Positions 11,691 through 24,560 are shown, counted from the stretch's first letter. The stretch: DNA of 64,000 nt from Tamarix chinensis (GCA_030549775.1 CM060181.1:50288218-50352217); one strand, 5' to 3'. Notes: generated by a model from the sequence alone, not told the origin. Numbers and translations: made by a program.

Positions 11691-14270
11691 AGTCTGTACT
11701 AGCGTGGGGTCCTCCTCATAACAAACATCTAAATGTTTGATCTTATGTGTCAACAATGCTTAAATTATCATATTTTTTATTTAATGCATCTAATAAAGCA
11801 TAAGGAGAAGTCATGATTATCGTCTTTTAATTCCTTGATGAAGTACAACCGCATTACTTCAAATAACTATTAGAACTAATGTCAATTCTCTAAGCTAAAA
11901 AAAAATTAAAACTTGAAATAATGAAAATAAAAATTATAAATTGCCTAGGTCAAGATATAATTTTTTGGGTCTAAGGGCTATTAAATTAGTCCCTTGCAAT
12001 AACGCAAAAAATTTAATGTTGACCAAATATACCTATCGGCAAGCATATCGATCAAAAGTAATATACGTCACAACGAGTACCAAATTATCATCTCATAGAG
12101 ACTAATCAATAATTCATAAAATCTAATAAATTAAATCAATCCTAAGGTATAGAAATAAAATAAAGAAATGATTATTAATCTAAACTAAGAAATTCAAATA
12201 AACTAATTTAAGCTAAAATGGAATCAAATAAAATCTAATAAAGGTAAAATCAAATAATAAATACTACCAAGGAATCCAAATCCACCACTATCTAAGTATA
12301 CTGATAAATTAATTAATTATCTAATCTTTTCAATTACTAGCTAAGTGTCAATGAGAATATACAACTAATAAACTCTCACGATCTACGTAATCTTAATGCT
12401 AATTATCAATCTCGTTATCTCTAGTCAAATGATTTAAATAAAAAATGTTGCTTTAGGTTTAATTAATTAGTTATCATTCTCTCTTGTTGTAGAAATCATA
12501 TAATTGTTCTCACAACTCATTCAATTTCTATTTATGCTATTTGACCTAAAGTTGATAATCGGCTGTCACATCTTTTTTCGACTTTTCAAATGCTAATTAA
12601 AGATGATTAGTATATTAATCAAACACAATCTAGAACAATAGCATAAAATATATAGAATAATATATTAATCAAGCAATCAATTAATTTATTAGTATAAATA
12701 ATAGGGGTTTTACCATATCCTTGGTAAAAGAAAATTAGATAATACTATTAATTAAAATAAAAATAATAAAATTAAATAATGAATATAATATATATATAAA
12801 ATGTTGAACTTGAGAATATTTGAATATAAAATTATAGTTTTAGATTCAAAATAAGAACCAATAAAATAATATTATATATAATAGATGATCAGCGGTATTA
12901 AGATTTTCTTCTCAGCTCCTTCTAGCTCTCTATCGTTACGTCTTTTTCGTATTCTATGTTGCCGCCGTATTTCTCTTTATAGGTCTACGCTCCCTGAAAG
13001 TCTCTTATTTTTTTTTATTGCAAATTATTAAAAAAAGTTATGATTGACAAGTTAAGCATATATTTTCTCAGTCTTCTATCTTTTTTGAATCTTTTCTTAT
13101 GAGTTGGTTATTATTTTTGTAGGCTATTGATGCTAATATTGTAAAATGATGATTATAATAATAATAGTAGCAGTAGAAGTAATAATAATAATAACAATAA
13201 TAAAAAAAATAAAAAGTAGTACATATAATTTCAAACTTTTCTAATCAGCCACACTTAATCCTAACCTTAACTTTAATATAAATTTCAACCCTAATGCACT
13301 CCAATTTAGTAAACAATAATAGAAATAATATTAGAAGATATGTTTATTTTTTCATCTTTACAGTAAATTTTTAATCACTTAAAGTCGAGTTCAGAAGTGA
13401 AAGTTATGGTCAAAATACCACATGTTGTGAAACCTATACAAAAATCAACTTTAAGCTCTAAATTAATTAAATACATGAGATGATTATAAATTAAGCACAA
13501 AATTAAAATTAATATAAAAAACCTCACATATTATTCAAATAAATAAAAAAACCTTAAAGTAATATAAAACATGTAAAAATATTCGATCATTGATTATCAC
13601 ATATCAAAAAATTTTAACCCATTACGATATGTATGTCTAAAGGCTAATTTTTTTAACAATAACCCAAAATTAATTTTTTTGTCACTAATTTTTTTTACAG
13701 TCAACTAATTAAAGATGAAAATTAAATGAATGCCATTTATTACTAAAGTTTAATTTCTATGAATGTATAATTAGACACATGAAAAATGCATCATTAAACT
13801 ATATTAGGCATCCAAAGATGTTGCAAATTGACCATATGGCTGAATACTTTATACATGTAATGATATATTTTTTGATATAATGTAATTAATGTTATATTAT
13901 TAATGTATACCATTAATTAATATACTATAAAAAAGAAAAATTAAAAATTGAAGACCTGTAAAGTTTGATTTATCATAAATTGTTGAAAATTATTGGACAC
14001 GTATATAGTGTGAGTAATTTAATATTTATAGCTCAGTATATTAGTCAAGGTTTATAATTATATTATTTAATTATTATAATAAAATGGTTATATTAAATAA
14101 TTAATTTATTAGCAATAAATGATGTAAATGGGTAGGAAATTATGTTTGTAAATTATATGCCAAAAAACTTCGTTTTCATATAATTATAAATTATGAATAC
14201 AATATATTCTTTAAAAAAATAAAAAATTATACACTCGATCTTTGAGTGAATTATGGACTTCTGTTTTGGG
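11691..14270. other. AT-rich intergenic DNA upstream of RZ1C
   Basis: Around 11980-12110 a phrase (CACAACGAGTACC, ATCTCATAGAGACTAAT) resembles sequence often seen in gypsy-type elements, so 11691-12110 may still belong to the degraded element at 10765-11690. Beyond that I see only AT-rich sequence, an AAT/AGTAGC patch at 13145-13215 and homopolymers. Confidence 0.4.
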
Positions 14271-14375
14271 CCTTGTCTAAACTAGGGGGAAAAAAATGAA
14301 AACGTAACGGAAGCGGCCTAAAAATCTTGTTGACGCTGAACGGTCGAGCTCAAGTCACCGACTAATGTCTCGAGT

Positions 14376-14387
14376 TATAAATTATAA
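14376..14387 (+). promoter_or_regulatory. Probable TATA box of the RZ1C-like gene
   Basis: A TATAAATTATAA stretch lies 200 bp upstream of the chosen ATG. The sequence changes from very AT-rich (before about 14270) to more balanced composition here, as expected at a promoter. The transcription start would fall near 14405-14415. No experimental mark supports it. Confidence 0.4.
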
Positions 14388-14484
14388 CATCAAGTAGTTC
14401 CAAAGTACGGACTATTTCTCCAACTACACAGGGAAGGCATAGACGCATTTGCTGAGAATTACTGATTCGAGCCGAACAGAACAG

Positions 14485-14566
14485 GTACTCATTTTCTTGC
14501 CGAAAACCCTAATTTTCACGCCCGTCGTACTTGTTTCTGGGATTCGAAATTTTTATGTCGTTGCAG
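14485..14566 (+). other. Probable 5'UTR intron with a telo-box
   Basis: A donor (ACAG/GTACTC) at 14485 and an acceptor (GTTGCAG) ending at 14566 frame an 82-bp intron just before the start codon at 14576. It carries AAACCCTAA at 14504-14512, a telo-box of the kind common near the transcription starts of plant genes for RNA handling and translation. Splicing here would remove two upstream in-frame ATGs. The splice is inferred, not observed. Confidence 0.5.
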
Positions 14567-14575
14567 TTCAGATTG

Positions 14576-17500
14576 ATGGCTGCTAGAGAGGGAGATTATC
14601 GAGTGTTTATCGGAGGGTTATCGTGGGATGTCACCGAACGTGACTTGGAAGACGCTTTCCGTCGTTATGGCAAAATTATCGACTGTCAAGTAAGCAAGTT
14701 TGTAATGAATTTTGTCAATATTTACCTTTTTATTATTGTGAGGTTTTATTTAAATCTTCGGCAGACAGGGCTGTTGCTCATTTTTATCTGATAGGATTGT
14801 AAAGGTAATTTTGATGAATGAGATTGATTGCTGATATAAATCTCATTTTTTATGTTATTTGGAGGGTATATAACGAGGAAGTTGGGGTGACTTTTCACAA
14901 ATTCTCTACTGTTTTCGCCTATTATGCGTCTCTTTTGCTGCGATATGTGTTTTACCTTGTCCATCTGGTTTGTTCCATTGGATTATATAAGAAACTTGCT
15001 TAATTTTATTTTTATTTGAACGTTTCCTTGGATTGGCCTAAAAAAGTGTATTTTTAATTGTGTTTTTATCCTATTGCGAATTTTATAATTTATATTTAAA
15101 TATAAATTTACTTTGATCAAATAGTTGGTTTTGTTATTAACCCCTTTTTTGGTATCACTTGTAAATAGTGATTATCCTACATAAACATTTTTTTTAAAAG
15201 ATTTTTCATAAAAAGTTTCAAAAAAAGGGATTGTGTAATATAATCATTTTTTGTAAGTATTACCAAACAAGGCATAATTTTGTATTTGTAAGTTTCGGGT
15301 CTTCCTGTGATAATGTTTTGAATTCCCCATTGTCGATCTTTGTAAGAAAAACAATCTCTAGACCTTTGTAAAAATGTCTAGATATTATTAGTAGGTTTTC
15401 TAGATCGAGTTCTTATGTGATTTGTAATCAAGCCTAAACTTAAGTTCAATACCTTTATCATCCTTGTCTAGCAGATTCAACCCTATACCTTTAGCAATTT
15501 GAACTATTTTTTATTTAAGTTCTAAAAGAAGTACGATTAATATACAGCTGCAATCCCCCCCCCCCCAATGTATAATTGTTAGTTTTTGGTCCTTTAATAG
15601 GGCCTAAAATTTCTTATTTCTATTTATCAAATGTTATAACTCTCCTTTTCTTTTCCTTTGCTTTTTTTCTTATGTTAGTTATGGACCTTAAGAGAGAATT
15701 ACATGGTCAAGTAATGGGTATTGATTCACTTGTTCAGAAGGATGTATTGAGATAACATTGGTTTGATGCGGTCTCTGAATATGCAAAGGTCACAGATGTT
15801 TGAAAATTACCCATGCAGAATAAACGCATAGAATGATATGTTGCAAGTTGCTACATTTGTTATCCAAGGATATATATGAGCAGTTTTATAATGGATTTTT
15901 AGTATGCGAATTGAGTGCTCTGATTGTAACATGAAGACTTTGAGGATCCTCTTCAGATCTGAAACAATAAGTAACTCATCTTTTCTGCGGAGATAACGAG
16001 ATTTAGATTTCTAAAAGTGTATCTCTCTCTTCTATGAATCCTGAGCCTTTACTTATCATCACTTGTTAATTCTACCTCCACTGCTGTTTCCAAAGCACAA
16101 AAATCCTTACCTATTGCATCTGAACACCTGAGAGCATGAATTGAATAGCTTTAGAGGTTCATGCAGTCGAGGTTAATGAAGTTGGGCAGTTGAGCAAGCA
16201 CAGTTGTTGGATGACAAGAAACTTTGCGTCTCTTCTGCAGATGCTGCTTTTCTGATTGCTTATGAGTTATGAGATTGTTGCATTCTGATCAACGTGATAG
16301 TTTTTCTTTTCAGCAGTTTAGCATTACCTGGCATGTTCTTGTAGATAATCCTACCAACTAAGGTGATATTTGGTTTGAGGATGGGGTATGATATATGTCT
16401 ACACCATGTGTTGCTACCCTAGTAAATTTTGTTTGGATTTTTGAGGTCACCTTGGGTTAAGTTGTGCTATGTGAAGGACGCTCATTGCAGTCATACAGAA
16501 TGAAATCGTTGGTTTCCAATTCAAGTTGTTTATTGAGGTTGCTGTGTACAAGTGAATGCTGAGAGGTCCTCGGTAGAGTTTGCTTCATGTCATGATCAGT
16601 GTTCCCAAGAGTACCCTGGTTTGATTTATTACTGCATTTAGAACCTTAATAAATTAACATCGACAATCAAGTCTAATTGAATTCCGGTTGTTAAAGATTT
16701 AGAGAGTTATTATTGGTTGCCAGAATTTGTTCCAAGTCTTATTCACCTGTTGAAATATGTGGAGTAGCTGTTGTGTGGGGCAGCTGGTGAATCAATTGTT
16801 AGTAGAAGGAATGGTTTCTGGCTGCATGTCCTGTGGGAGGAATAGAGTCCAAACTCTATGGTTTTGCTTCATCATGTGTAAAATATCTCCATCTGCTTAC
16901 TTCCAGTGTGCCATCTGCTTCAGAGTTGGATTTGCTTGTTTTGGTCATTGCTAGATTGTACTTCGAACAGGAGAACTTCTTGTCTTTGTGCCATCAAGAA
17001 CCGAAGAAATACCAGAGACAAGAATCAAGCTACATCTGTTTGGATCATTCAGATTATGAAGATTATGAAGATCTGTGACATCAAGTGCTTCATCTTGTGT
17101 GATATCTATTTCTATTTTTGTTTCTGCATTGTGCTACCTCATTTCGTTTTCCATTCAGTTTCTGTGAAGTATGCCTAGTCGTTCTTGCTCGAATCATAAT
17201 ATCATCATGCCGGGTCACTATAGTTGTTGGCACTATCACTAGAGAACGAATTAAGGTGCTGTTTCAGAGTGATTTTCTAAGTACAGTATCAGTGTTTTCG
17301 AAGCAGACACATCAAATATGTGCAGAGCTTGCTGAAGGGCTGCATTTGAGTGGATAATTATGAAGATCTCTAATTTCATCTTGCCCCACATATCTTTGAC
17401 CCCATTTTCTGCTCTATATGATGCGTCTCTACTTTCCGTTTCATTCTTGTTCGTGCTTAGCATGCAATAAAATTGCTGTCAGCCGTAGATGTGGCGTTGC

Positions 17501-19024
17501 CAAGGGCTCGATGGAAGAGTATCTAGAGTGTGCACTGAAGAAAGTGGTTTGGATTAAATCATTTGAACTATGTTTAAACCCCATTGAGGCACCTAGTTCA
17601 GAGCTGAGAAAAGGAGAGTTAACAATTTTTGGGCTACAAGAAAAGGCATCAATGATGGAAGAGTATCTAGAGTATGCACTGAAGAAAGTGGTTTGGGCTA
17701 AATCATTTGAACTATGCTTAAATCCCATCGAGGCACCTAGTTCAGAGATGAGAAAAGGAGAGTTAGCAATTTTGTGGGCTACAAAAAAAGGCAACAATGA
17801 TATGCATATTGTTCAGTAATCCAGTCAACTTGTTGGATCGTGTGATCCATTTTTATTCCTGGTTCAAATGTTAAATAGACACTCGATGTCTTGGCACTCA
17901 TTTGGACACCAGCTGCTCAAAGAGTAGTAAAATTCTTCCTCTTTCATTCTTGCTGCCACATTTGTGGTTAATGACTGATTCAGTATTTATGCTTATTGTT
18001 TGTATTTGTTTCTCAAGTATTACGTTCATGTAGATAATGATGGAGAGGGATACTGGCCGTCCTCGAGGGTTTGGATTTTTGACCTTTGCTGACCGTCGGG
18101 GCATGGAAGATGCAATTAGGGAGATGCATGGGAGGACGTTTGGTGACCGTGCAATTTCAGTGAACAAGGCTCAACCCAAAGCAAGGGAGGATTCTCCAAG
18201 TCATGGATATGGTGGAGGATATTCTTCACTCTCTAGAGGAAGCTACCGGAGCAGTGACAGGATAGAGCGGACAGATGATTGCTTCAAGTGTGGCCGCCCT
18301 GGTCATTGGGCCCGTGAGTGTCCATCAGCTGGTGGTGGTGGTGGACGTGGCCTTAATGCCCCACTCTCTTCGCGCTCTAGGTATGGAGATGTTGGGGGCC
18401 GTGGTGACCGTGTTGCTGCAACACGTGATCGTTACATTGATGATCGGTATGATGGAGGACGCTATGTTGATAAAGATCGTAGTGAGGGCAGAGACAAGTA
18501 TGGAGCTCGTACTGAATATGTCAGTGACAGGTATGTAAGACTTCATGATGTAGGGATCTTGGTAAAGTGATTATATATTGAAATGTCAGTCAATTTTAGG
18601 TTCTTGAGAGAAGCGAATACCAAAAAGACCGGGGGGGGGGGGGGGGGAAGCAGAAAAGAGGAAGATCTGGTAGTAAAAAGAGGGTAGTTGATGCAGCATG
18701 TTTTCATGGTGTCATGAATGGAACGGATCTACGTAGTTCTTGACCACTATTGATCTCTTCTTTTGACCTTTATGCAGGTATGCACCTGCTGCAGCAGATC
18801 GCTACCCGGCAGATAGGTACAGAGGTTCAGATCGGGTTTCCCCAAATGGATATGTCAAAGATAGAGGAGGATATGATAGGGATGTAGCACCAAGAAGAGG
18901 GAGTGATAAATATGGCGGAGGACCAATCCGTAGTAACGCTGGAAAGAGTTATGCAGCAGATAGACCAGGACCTTATGACCGCCCTAGTAGGGGAGGACGG
19001 CCGTCTTCATTTGACCGTTACTAA
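14576..19024 (+). CDS. RZ1C: RZ1C-like RNA-binding protein with RRM and CCHC zinc knuckle; three coding exons
   Basis: Coding exons are 14576-14689, 18034-18530 and 18778-19024, all with GT-AG junctions; together they give 858 nt, or 285 aa plus stop. Residues 10-15 (VFIGGL) are RNP2 and residues 49-56 (RGFGFLTF) are RNP1 of one RRM. Residues 121-134 form a CX2CX4HX4C zinc knuckle. The C-terminal half is rich in Gly, Arg, Asp and Tyr with repeated DRY-type motifs and ends FDRY. This order, the MAAREG start and the DCQ/IMMERDTG junction match plant RZ-1 proteins, closest to RZ1C. In Arabidopsis, RZ1B and RZ1C are nuclear, bind SR splicing factors and nascent RNA and affect splicing and flowering; that role is inferred here from family membership. 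The start at 14576 was chosen because the upstream in-frame ATGs fall inside a probable 5'UTR intron. Exon 1 alone ends inside the RRM, so failure to remove intron 1 would destroy the protein. Confidence 0.93.
14690..18033 (+). other. Long first coding intron (3.3 kb) of the RZ1C-like gene
   Basis: The donor GTAAGC follows codon 38, and the acceptor TAG precedes the ATAATGATG that resumes the RRM. I recognise no gene within it. It holds a C homopolymer near 15547, moderately GC-balanced unique-looking sequence from about 15700 to 17900, and a 144-bp tandem duplication at 17511-17800 (separate entry). Confidence 0.75.
17511..17800 (+). repeat. Two-copy 144-bp tandem duplication inside intron 1, in frame
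   Basis: The segment starting ATGGAAGAGT at 17511 recurs at 17655. The spacing of 144 bp is exactly 48 codons, so one open frame (17418-17819, 133 codons) reads through both copies. The encoded repeat contains VVWxKSFELCLNPIEAPSS. Over about 115 aligned bases I count three silent and five replacement differences, which does not argue for protein-level constraint. No homologue is recognised. It could be an alternative exon, a gene fragment or chance. Confidence 0.7.
18531..18777 (+). other. Second coding intron of the RZ1C-like gene, with a G homopolymer
   Basis: GTATGT donor and TATGCAG acceptor; it splits an Arg codon (AG/G). A run of about 16 G at 18632-18647 lies within it. The G run may be a sequencing weak spot or a G-quadruplex-prone site. 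Confidence 0.8.
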
Positions 19025-19406
19025 GCGGTAACCTAGCTGGGATCATGCAACGGTACTCCCTGTGGGAGACGCTGCCCGGAATTTAGCTTCTGTTTTGTAT
19101 TATTTTGTGCAGAAACTAGTACTGTATTTTCTTGTCAGGTTGAGGCATAGCAGGATTGATGAAATATTGTAGCTGTTTGTTTTTATTGTTATAACCCGAA
19201 TAGTCTGGCAGCATTTGCTTCCCTGGATAGAGACGAAAATATGTCAATTATGTTCTCGTAGTTTCATATCCTACATCCCATTTTGAGCGGCAAGTTAAGC
19301 CTAGCTAGAAGTTCTTGATTTCTGCAGTTCTGTTAACTTGAGGAGCGATGAATTTCTGGTGGCCTCAATACAATTAAACGTTGGGAATTGAGGTCCTTAA
19401 TTAGAT

Positions 19407-19532
19407 AATGCTATATTTCTAACTAAATTATTTGTAATATTTCTACAACTATTTACGCATGCGTGGGACCCAAAAGTTATTATATAGTTGTTGTAAATAT
19501 GTTGTAATAGGCCTGATTTTAAAGTTAGCATT
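19407..19532. mobile_element. Short MITE-like inverted-repeat element downstream of RZ1C
   Basis: The left end AATGCTATATTT and the reverse complement of the right end AATGCTAACTTT match at the termini. Both arms then run into an ATATTT(C)TACAACTAT-type stretch on either side of a central GTGGGACCC. The 126-bp unit resembles the many small non-autonomous inverted-repeat elements of plants. I could not fix a target site duplication. Confidence 0.5.
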
Positions 19533-20885
19533 TCCCCCTTCAATAATATTAAAAAAAAAAATAAAATAAAAATAAGAAAGGACCGAGTAGTTTGATTCTC
19601 AAATTGACAGACTAGTTAGGTTATTGATTCGGCTACCCGAACCGGTACCCAGGCTGTTCGAAGCGATCAAAATCGGTATTGGTTATATTAATCGTAAGAA
19701 AAAGAAAAACGGACAATTGTTATATATATATTAATAAATAATTTATTGAACTCGTTTAAACAATTAGATCACCAATAATTCACCGATCCAATCTTTAAAC
19801 CTCCGCGTCAAATTCCTTCGTCTTATTTGGTGCTCGTGATCCTCGTGGATTGTTTAAGGCGATGACCCGAGAGTCATTGGTCTCTGTTAACTTGTTGAAG
19901 GATTTTATGCCGCTAGATGGACAGCACTTGTGCACCTGCCTGAGCTTAAGGACAATAGAATCCGTCGTTTAAAATTAGATGCCCCGGGTGGGGGAGGGGG
20001 AAGACCGAGCTAGGCACGCTTCTTGAGGGCTGCACACGGACAAAACCAGCTCAAGTTGATTCCATTGGATACTATACAATTAATAACGTCTGCCTCCAAT
20101 TTGACTTAATTTTACACTTGCGTGATCCCCCATCCCCAGAAAAAAACATCTCATTGATTAAAAATTGACTATCAATTACAATTTCGATCGATGTTATGGA
20201 GCAGTTTTTAAAGGCAGTGGTTAGGACCAATGAATCAATATAGATACTAGATATTAGGGTAAATCTAGGGTAATTTATTTTATTGATAAGAACAAGTGAA
20301 AAGTAATAAAATATGGTAATATATTAATTATAATTAAATGTTGTAGAATAGCGGTCAATATATTTATTTTTATACAACTTATTATGACTTTAAGCTTCAT
20401 CTTTTTTTAATTTATAGGGGATCCTTAAATATAATTATAAATAAATATATAGATGACGATAAAGGTGTTACGATATTAAAAAAAGAAATGAGGATTCAAA
20501 TCTGAAACATCTGGTATCTAAAAGTTGGTATTTACTATTAGACTAAATTTTATCCAATAAATTTAAATTTTGTTTCAACTAAGAGGATAATAATATATAT
20601 TAAGATGGAAAATGATAACATCAATATAAAAATACACATTCAATCTAAAAAAAATTTGTATAATTAGAACAAGAGGAAGAGACGACAAATGTAGTCCCTC
20701 CCCGCCCCTTTTTCCCCCCCTGTTTCCCTTCGTTTCATTGGATATTAGGTAAAAGTGGTTGTAGCAATGAAAATTTTTAGGGGCGTCATTTTTTGACCCA
20801 AAAAAAAAAGTTATGAGCGACGTAGTTATGGACATGGGTCAAAAAAAATTGTTAAAGATAAGTTTATGTACGTGAATCACGTTGA
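19533..20885. other. Intergenic stretch between the two convergent genes
   Basis: AT-rich sequence with a run of A near 19550 and a short mixed-composition part (about 19640-20050). No reading frame or repeat family was recognised. The 3'UTR of the minus-strand transporter gene may reach into 20886-21135. Confidence 0.4.
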
Positions 20886-21135
20886 GACAGTTCGGACATT
20901 TTCCTTTCATGAATTGCGGATTCCGACGATATACTATGCCAACCAAGCATCTTTCCGGAGAAGAGAGAGCAGCTAGCTAGATCGTAAAGAAATACAAGTG
21001 CTCTTATCAGCATCACCGAAACCAACGAGCAATGCAACAAATTAATTTCATCAAAAACTAAAGTATACATGCTTCGTAACATATATCCCCCCCCCCCCCA
21101 AAAAAAAGAAGAACAAATTATGTTAGATATATCGA

Positions 21136-23028
21136 CTAATCCCCTCCACCCTTCTTTTCTTGAATCTTCTTACCACTCTCGTTATCCACAATTCCTGCAG
21201 ACAATCCCAGCACCCCACGGCCGCCCTCATCCCTACTTACAATTCCCTTCCCTTCGGCAGCAGCAGCATTAGCAGCAGCCTCCTCCCTAAACTTCTTATA
21301 AATATCACTCTTGTAAAACTTCCTAGTCCTAGCAACAAGAAACAAGGAAACCAAAGCACCAACAACGGTGCCGGCAGTAATAATCAAAAACGCCAGCCTA
21401 AAGCACCTCGACCCGCTACAATTCAATTCCTCCCCGGCTTTCCTCACAATGCCCAACGCATCCATCTGCTTCGTCGCCTCTTTGTCATACAAATGCCCGG
21501 TGATCCTCACGTTTAATATATACCCACCGATCGGGCTCGCTACGGATCCGAAGTTATACAACGTAGAGTAATACTTGAGGCCGAACAGTTCTGAGATTAT
21601 GCCGAAAAGCAACGGCCATTGGGCGCCGAAGCAGAACCCGATTATGACCGAAGCTACGTAGAGCCCGTCGGGTACCGCAAAGGCGATGAGGAGGTGGCCC
21701 ACGCACGATAGTAAGAGGATGATGGTCAGCATCAGCGGTCTTGGGAATTTGTATCTTTTGAGCAGGTACTCGGAGAAGAAACCGGCGACTACCCGACCGA
21801 GGTAGTTCCATATACTTACCAGGGAGACGAATGTGCTTATGCTCTGTTGGTTGTAGCCGAGTGATGTTCCGATTTGGCCCAAGTTGTCGATTGCTGTTAG
21901 TGTGCCGCCTATGCCGCAGATTACCGCAAAGAATAGGATTAGCATGTCGATGCTGAATAATGCTTGTAATATCGTGTAGTCATCTCCTCTCGCCGGTGGC
22001 CGGAACACGTCTTGGTACCATTTAGGCGATGAGACGTGGTCTATTGTTTTTGATCCAAGTCGATCATCGGAGGACGAGGGCGGAGGAGGAGGAGCACCGT
22101 TGGTGACGACCTTGAGTTGTACGTCCTGATCATGGTGAGAGCCGACGATATTGCTGCTGCCGCTGCTGGTTTGACGGGTGCTGGGCAGTTGTTGCTTCAA
22201 TTTCCACGTCTTAAACTCTTCCTTAAACACAGTAAAGAGCGGCAAGAAAAGCAAGAGAACCACCATCACACCACTACCAATATACTCGCTCTGGGTAAAC
22301 CTATATTTCTTCTCAATAATAATCATAATCATAAGAAACCCAGCTAACCCAAGAGAAATATAAAGCATCTCATAAAAAACCTTAACCTCATTCCTCTGCT
22401 TAACGACCTTCATAAACCTTATTACCCTCAAGAAGGCAAGAGAAATCACAGCAGGAAGCCAGCCAATCATAAGTATCAAAGCCTTTGGGTCATTATAATA
22501 AACGGCACCATATAACTGTGTTATTATGGCACCACTCAATCCGACAAAACCTTTCAACAGGCCTAGCACAACGCCCCGGCTCTCGGGGAAGTTCTTGACG
22601 CAGGTGACCAGTGCTCCTGTGTTAGCGAATGCTTGTGAGTTTGCGCCGACGCAGATGTAGAGACACATCTGCCAGACCGCTGGCTTAGCTATTTTTTCGG
22701 TCACGGCTAGCCAGATCATGAAGTAGCCAAAGAAGTTCAGGATTGCTCCTATGGCTAGGACTACCCAAGGTGGGGCGATTTCCATCAACAGACCTGCTGG
22801 GATACCGACAGTTGATCCCAGGTCTTTGAAGAAACTTAGGAGGTTTAATGTGGATTGATCGTAGCCTAATGTCTTTTTTATTACAGGTGAATAAGACCCG
22901 AACATGTAGGTTGCACCGGCGGCTGACATGATTAAGAGTGTGCCGAATACCATGAACCATCGTCCGGTTATGATTTGGATGGGCAAGGATTTCATATTAT
23001 TGGAGGAGGAGCTGCCGCCAACCGCCAT
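21136..23028 (-). CDS. Nodulin-like / NFD4-like major facilitator superfamily transporter
   Basis: A single uninterrupted 630-codon frame. Residues about 18-265 form a nodulin-like domain with several membrane spans, including the family motifs TGRWFMVF (21-28) and NFPESRG (146-152). A hydrophilic loop at about 268-345 contains a proline run (313-317) and precedes [13 protein letters not shown] (348-360). A second set of membrane spans at about 352-575 includes [13 protein letters not shown] (375-387) and FGAQWPLLF (467-475), followed by a basic [13 protein letters not shown] and a polar alanine- and glycine-rich tail. Length and layout match plant proteins annotated as NUCLEAR FUSION DEFECTIVE 4-like or nodulin-like MFS. 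The substrate is unknown in this family, so transport function is inferred. No frameshift or stop is seen. The gene converges on RZ1C. Confidence 0.92.
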   Translation of the reverse strand: MAVGGSSSSNNMKSLPIQIITGRWFMVFGTLLIMSAAGATYMFGSYSPVIKKTLGYDQSTLNLLSFFKDLGSTVGIPAGLLMEIAPPWVVLAIGAILNFFGYFMIWLAVTEKIAKPAVWQMCLYICVGANSQAFANTGALVTCVKNFPESRGVVLGLLKGFVGLSGAIITQLYGAVYYNDPKALILMIGWLPAVISLAFLRVIRFMKVVKQRNEVKVFYEMLYISLGLAGFLMIMIIIEKKYRFTQSEYIGSGVMVVLLLFLPLFTVFKEEFKTWKLKQQLPSTRQTSSGSSNIVGSHHDQDVQLKVVTNGAPPPPPSSSDDRLGSKTIDHVSSPKWYQDVFRPPARGDDYTILQALFSIDMLILFFAVICGIGGTLTAIDNLGQIGTSLGYNQQSISTFVSLVSIWNYLGRVVAGFFSEYLLKRYKFPRPLMLTIILLLSCVGHLLIAFAVPDGLYVASVIIGFCFGAQWPLLFGIISELFGLKYYSTLYNFGSVASPIGGYILNVRITGHLYDKEATKQMDALGIVRKAGEELNCSGSRCFRLAFLIITAGTVVGALVSLFLVARTRKFYKSDIYKKFREEAAANAAAAEGKGIVSRDEGGRGVLGLSAGIVDNESGKKIQEKKGGGD

Positions 23029-23211
23029 GTAGTACGGTTGTCTCTGGCACTGGCTCTTGTTAGCTAGCTAGATTGGTAGACAGGCTATTTAATTTTTTGA
23101 TGGGGGAAGGGGGAGGGGGGAAGAAAAAAAAAATACAAAAGAAGAAAGACTTTGTGAATGCTACTGCTATTGCTTTGTGTAGGAGGAACGTGGCCTGCTG
23201 CGGGGAGTGCC

Positions 23212-23220
23212 AATATATAA
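23212..23220 (-). promoter_or_regulatory. Possible TATA box of the NFD4-like gene
   Basis: On the minus strand this reads TTATATATT, about 185 bp upstream of the start codon at 23028, in sequence of balanced composition. That distance allows a typical plant 5'UTR. It is a positional guess. Confidence 0.3.
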
Positions 23221-23326
23221 CCAAGTCATGGGTTGCCTGCAGGCTGGGTGTTTACGACACTACATATTACCAAGTGGGAACACCACGCCATGGATGAGAG
23301 TATGGATGAAGTCGTTTTTGGACCAT

Positions 23327-24560
23327 AGAGTTGACTTGGACGATACATAGAGCATCAACAGTTGTGAAGTGTGGGCATTGACATTAATGCCCCCTCGGTC
23401 TTGGGTTTTGAATTTTCAGTCATAAGATATATACATTATATTATTTGGATAACTTCATACAATATCTAAATCTAATCTAAAATAATAATATATTAAATAA
23501 TAATATGATAAAGTGTTCACTTGTAACATATTATTTGTATATAAATGCCTATGAAGTAATAATGACATTTGTTAACTTATCCAAAATAAAATTAATTAAC
23601 GTATAATAATAATTTTGGATATAAAGTATTTTATCAATAATTATTTATATATTAAAGTTTGACAGGTATAATTTCACTATTTTACCTTCAAATCCAAAAT
23701 CAATAATCAACACTATTATTTTTTATAATTATTGAGTTATTATTATTATTAAATTAATTTATTAATAATAAAATATTATTATCAATAACTAATAATAATA
23801 AAATATTAGTATTAATAACTAATAATTATTATAAAAGTATAATTAAAAATATTATAATTACTTAAGGACCAAACCATTACTTTACAATATTATTTATGAT
23901 CATGAATTAATTGTTATTATTATTAGGTTATCGCAATAATAATAATAATAATATCCGTATTTGGATGTTAGAGTTGACTTGGACAATCCATAGAGCATGA
24001 ACAACATCAACATTGATATTAATGGCCCTAAGAATAAGTGAAAAAAAAAATACTTTGAAAATGAGATCATGTCGTAGCTAGGTGGTCTCCTATATGAATT
24101 TTACAAATTAAAGGTATTGTCTAGTTAATTTAATGCACGATACGAATCTAATATGAAATAATAATATATTAAAGTGTTTGGTTGAAATATATTATTTGCA
24201 TATGAATGTGTTTAAAGTGATACAACTCATGTTAAATGAAATGAATTAATGTATAATGACAATTTTAAATATGTAGTATTCTATTAATAATTATTTATAC
24301 TTTTAAAGTTTGACAAATATAATTTTACCATTTTATCCTTAATCCTATATACCCTTAAACCCAAAATCAATAATCAACAATATTAATTTTATAACTATTA
24401 ATTAATTAATAATATTATTAAAATAATTAATTAAAAAATAATTATTATCAACAACTAATTAATAATAATAAATATTATTATTAACAGCTAGCAATATCAC
24501 ATTATTATAATCATTGATGATAAATTCTAATTAACAATATTCTAATTACTTAATAAAAGT
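23327..24560. repeat. Diverged direct duplication, period about 643 bp
   Basis: AGAGTTGACTTGGAC occurs at 23327 and again at 23970. The matching sequence continues through a CATAGAGCAT box, an AATAATAATATATTAAA segment, a TTTGACA(G/A)(G/A)TATAATTT block and an AAATCCAAAATCAATAATCAAC-like block in the same order in both halves. The two copies differ by many substitutions and small indels, so the duplication is old. It lies upstream of the transporter promoter and has no coding content. Confidence 0.65.

Noticed and set aside
14531..14575. Upstream in-frame ATGs as the RZ1C start
   Set aside because: They fall within a well-formed GT-AG 5'UTR intron, and family proteins begin MAA-EG as at 14576.
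16757..17357. Cluster of overlapping frames within RZ1C intron 1
   Set aside because: Cys-, Leu- and Ser-rich peptides in several frames, no shared motif; they lie in a spliced-out intron.
21554..22363. Frames overlapping the NFD4-like gene on both strands
   Set aside because: Shadows of the 630-codon gene, with no independent motif.
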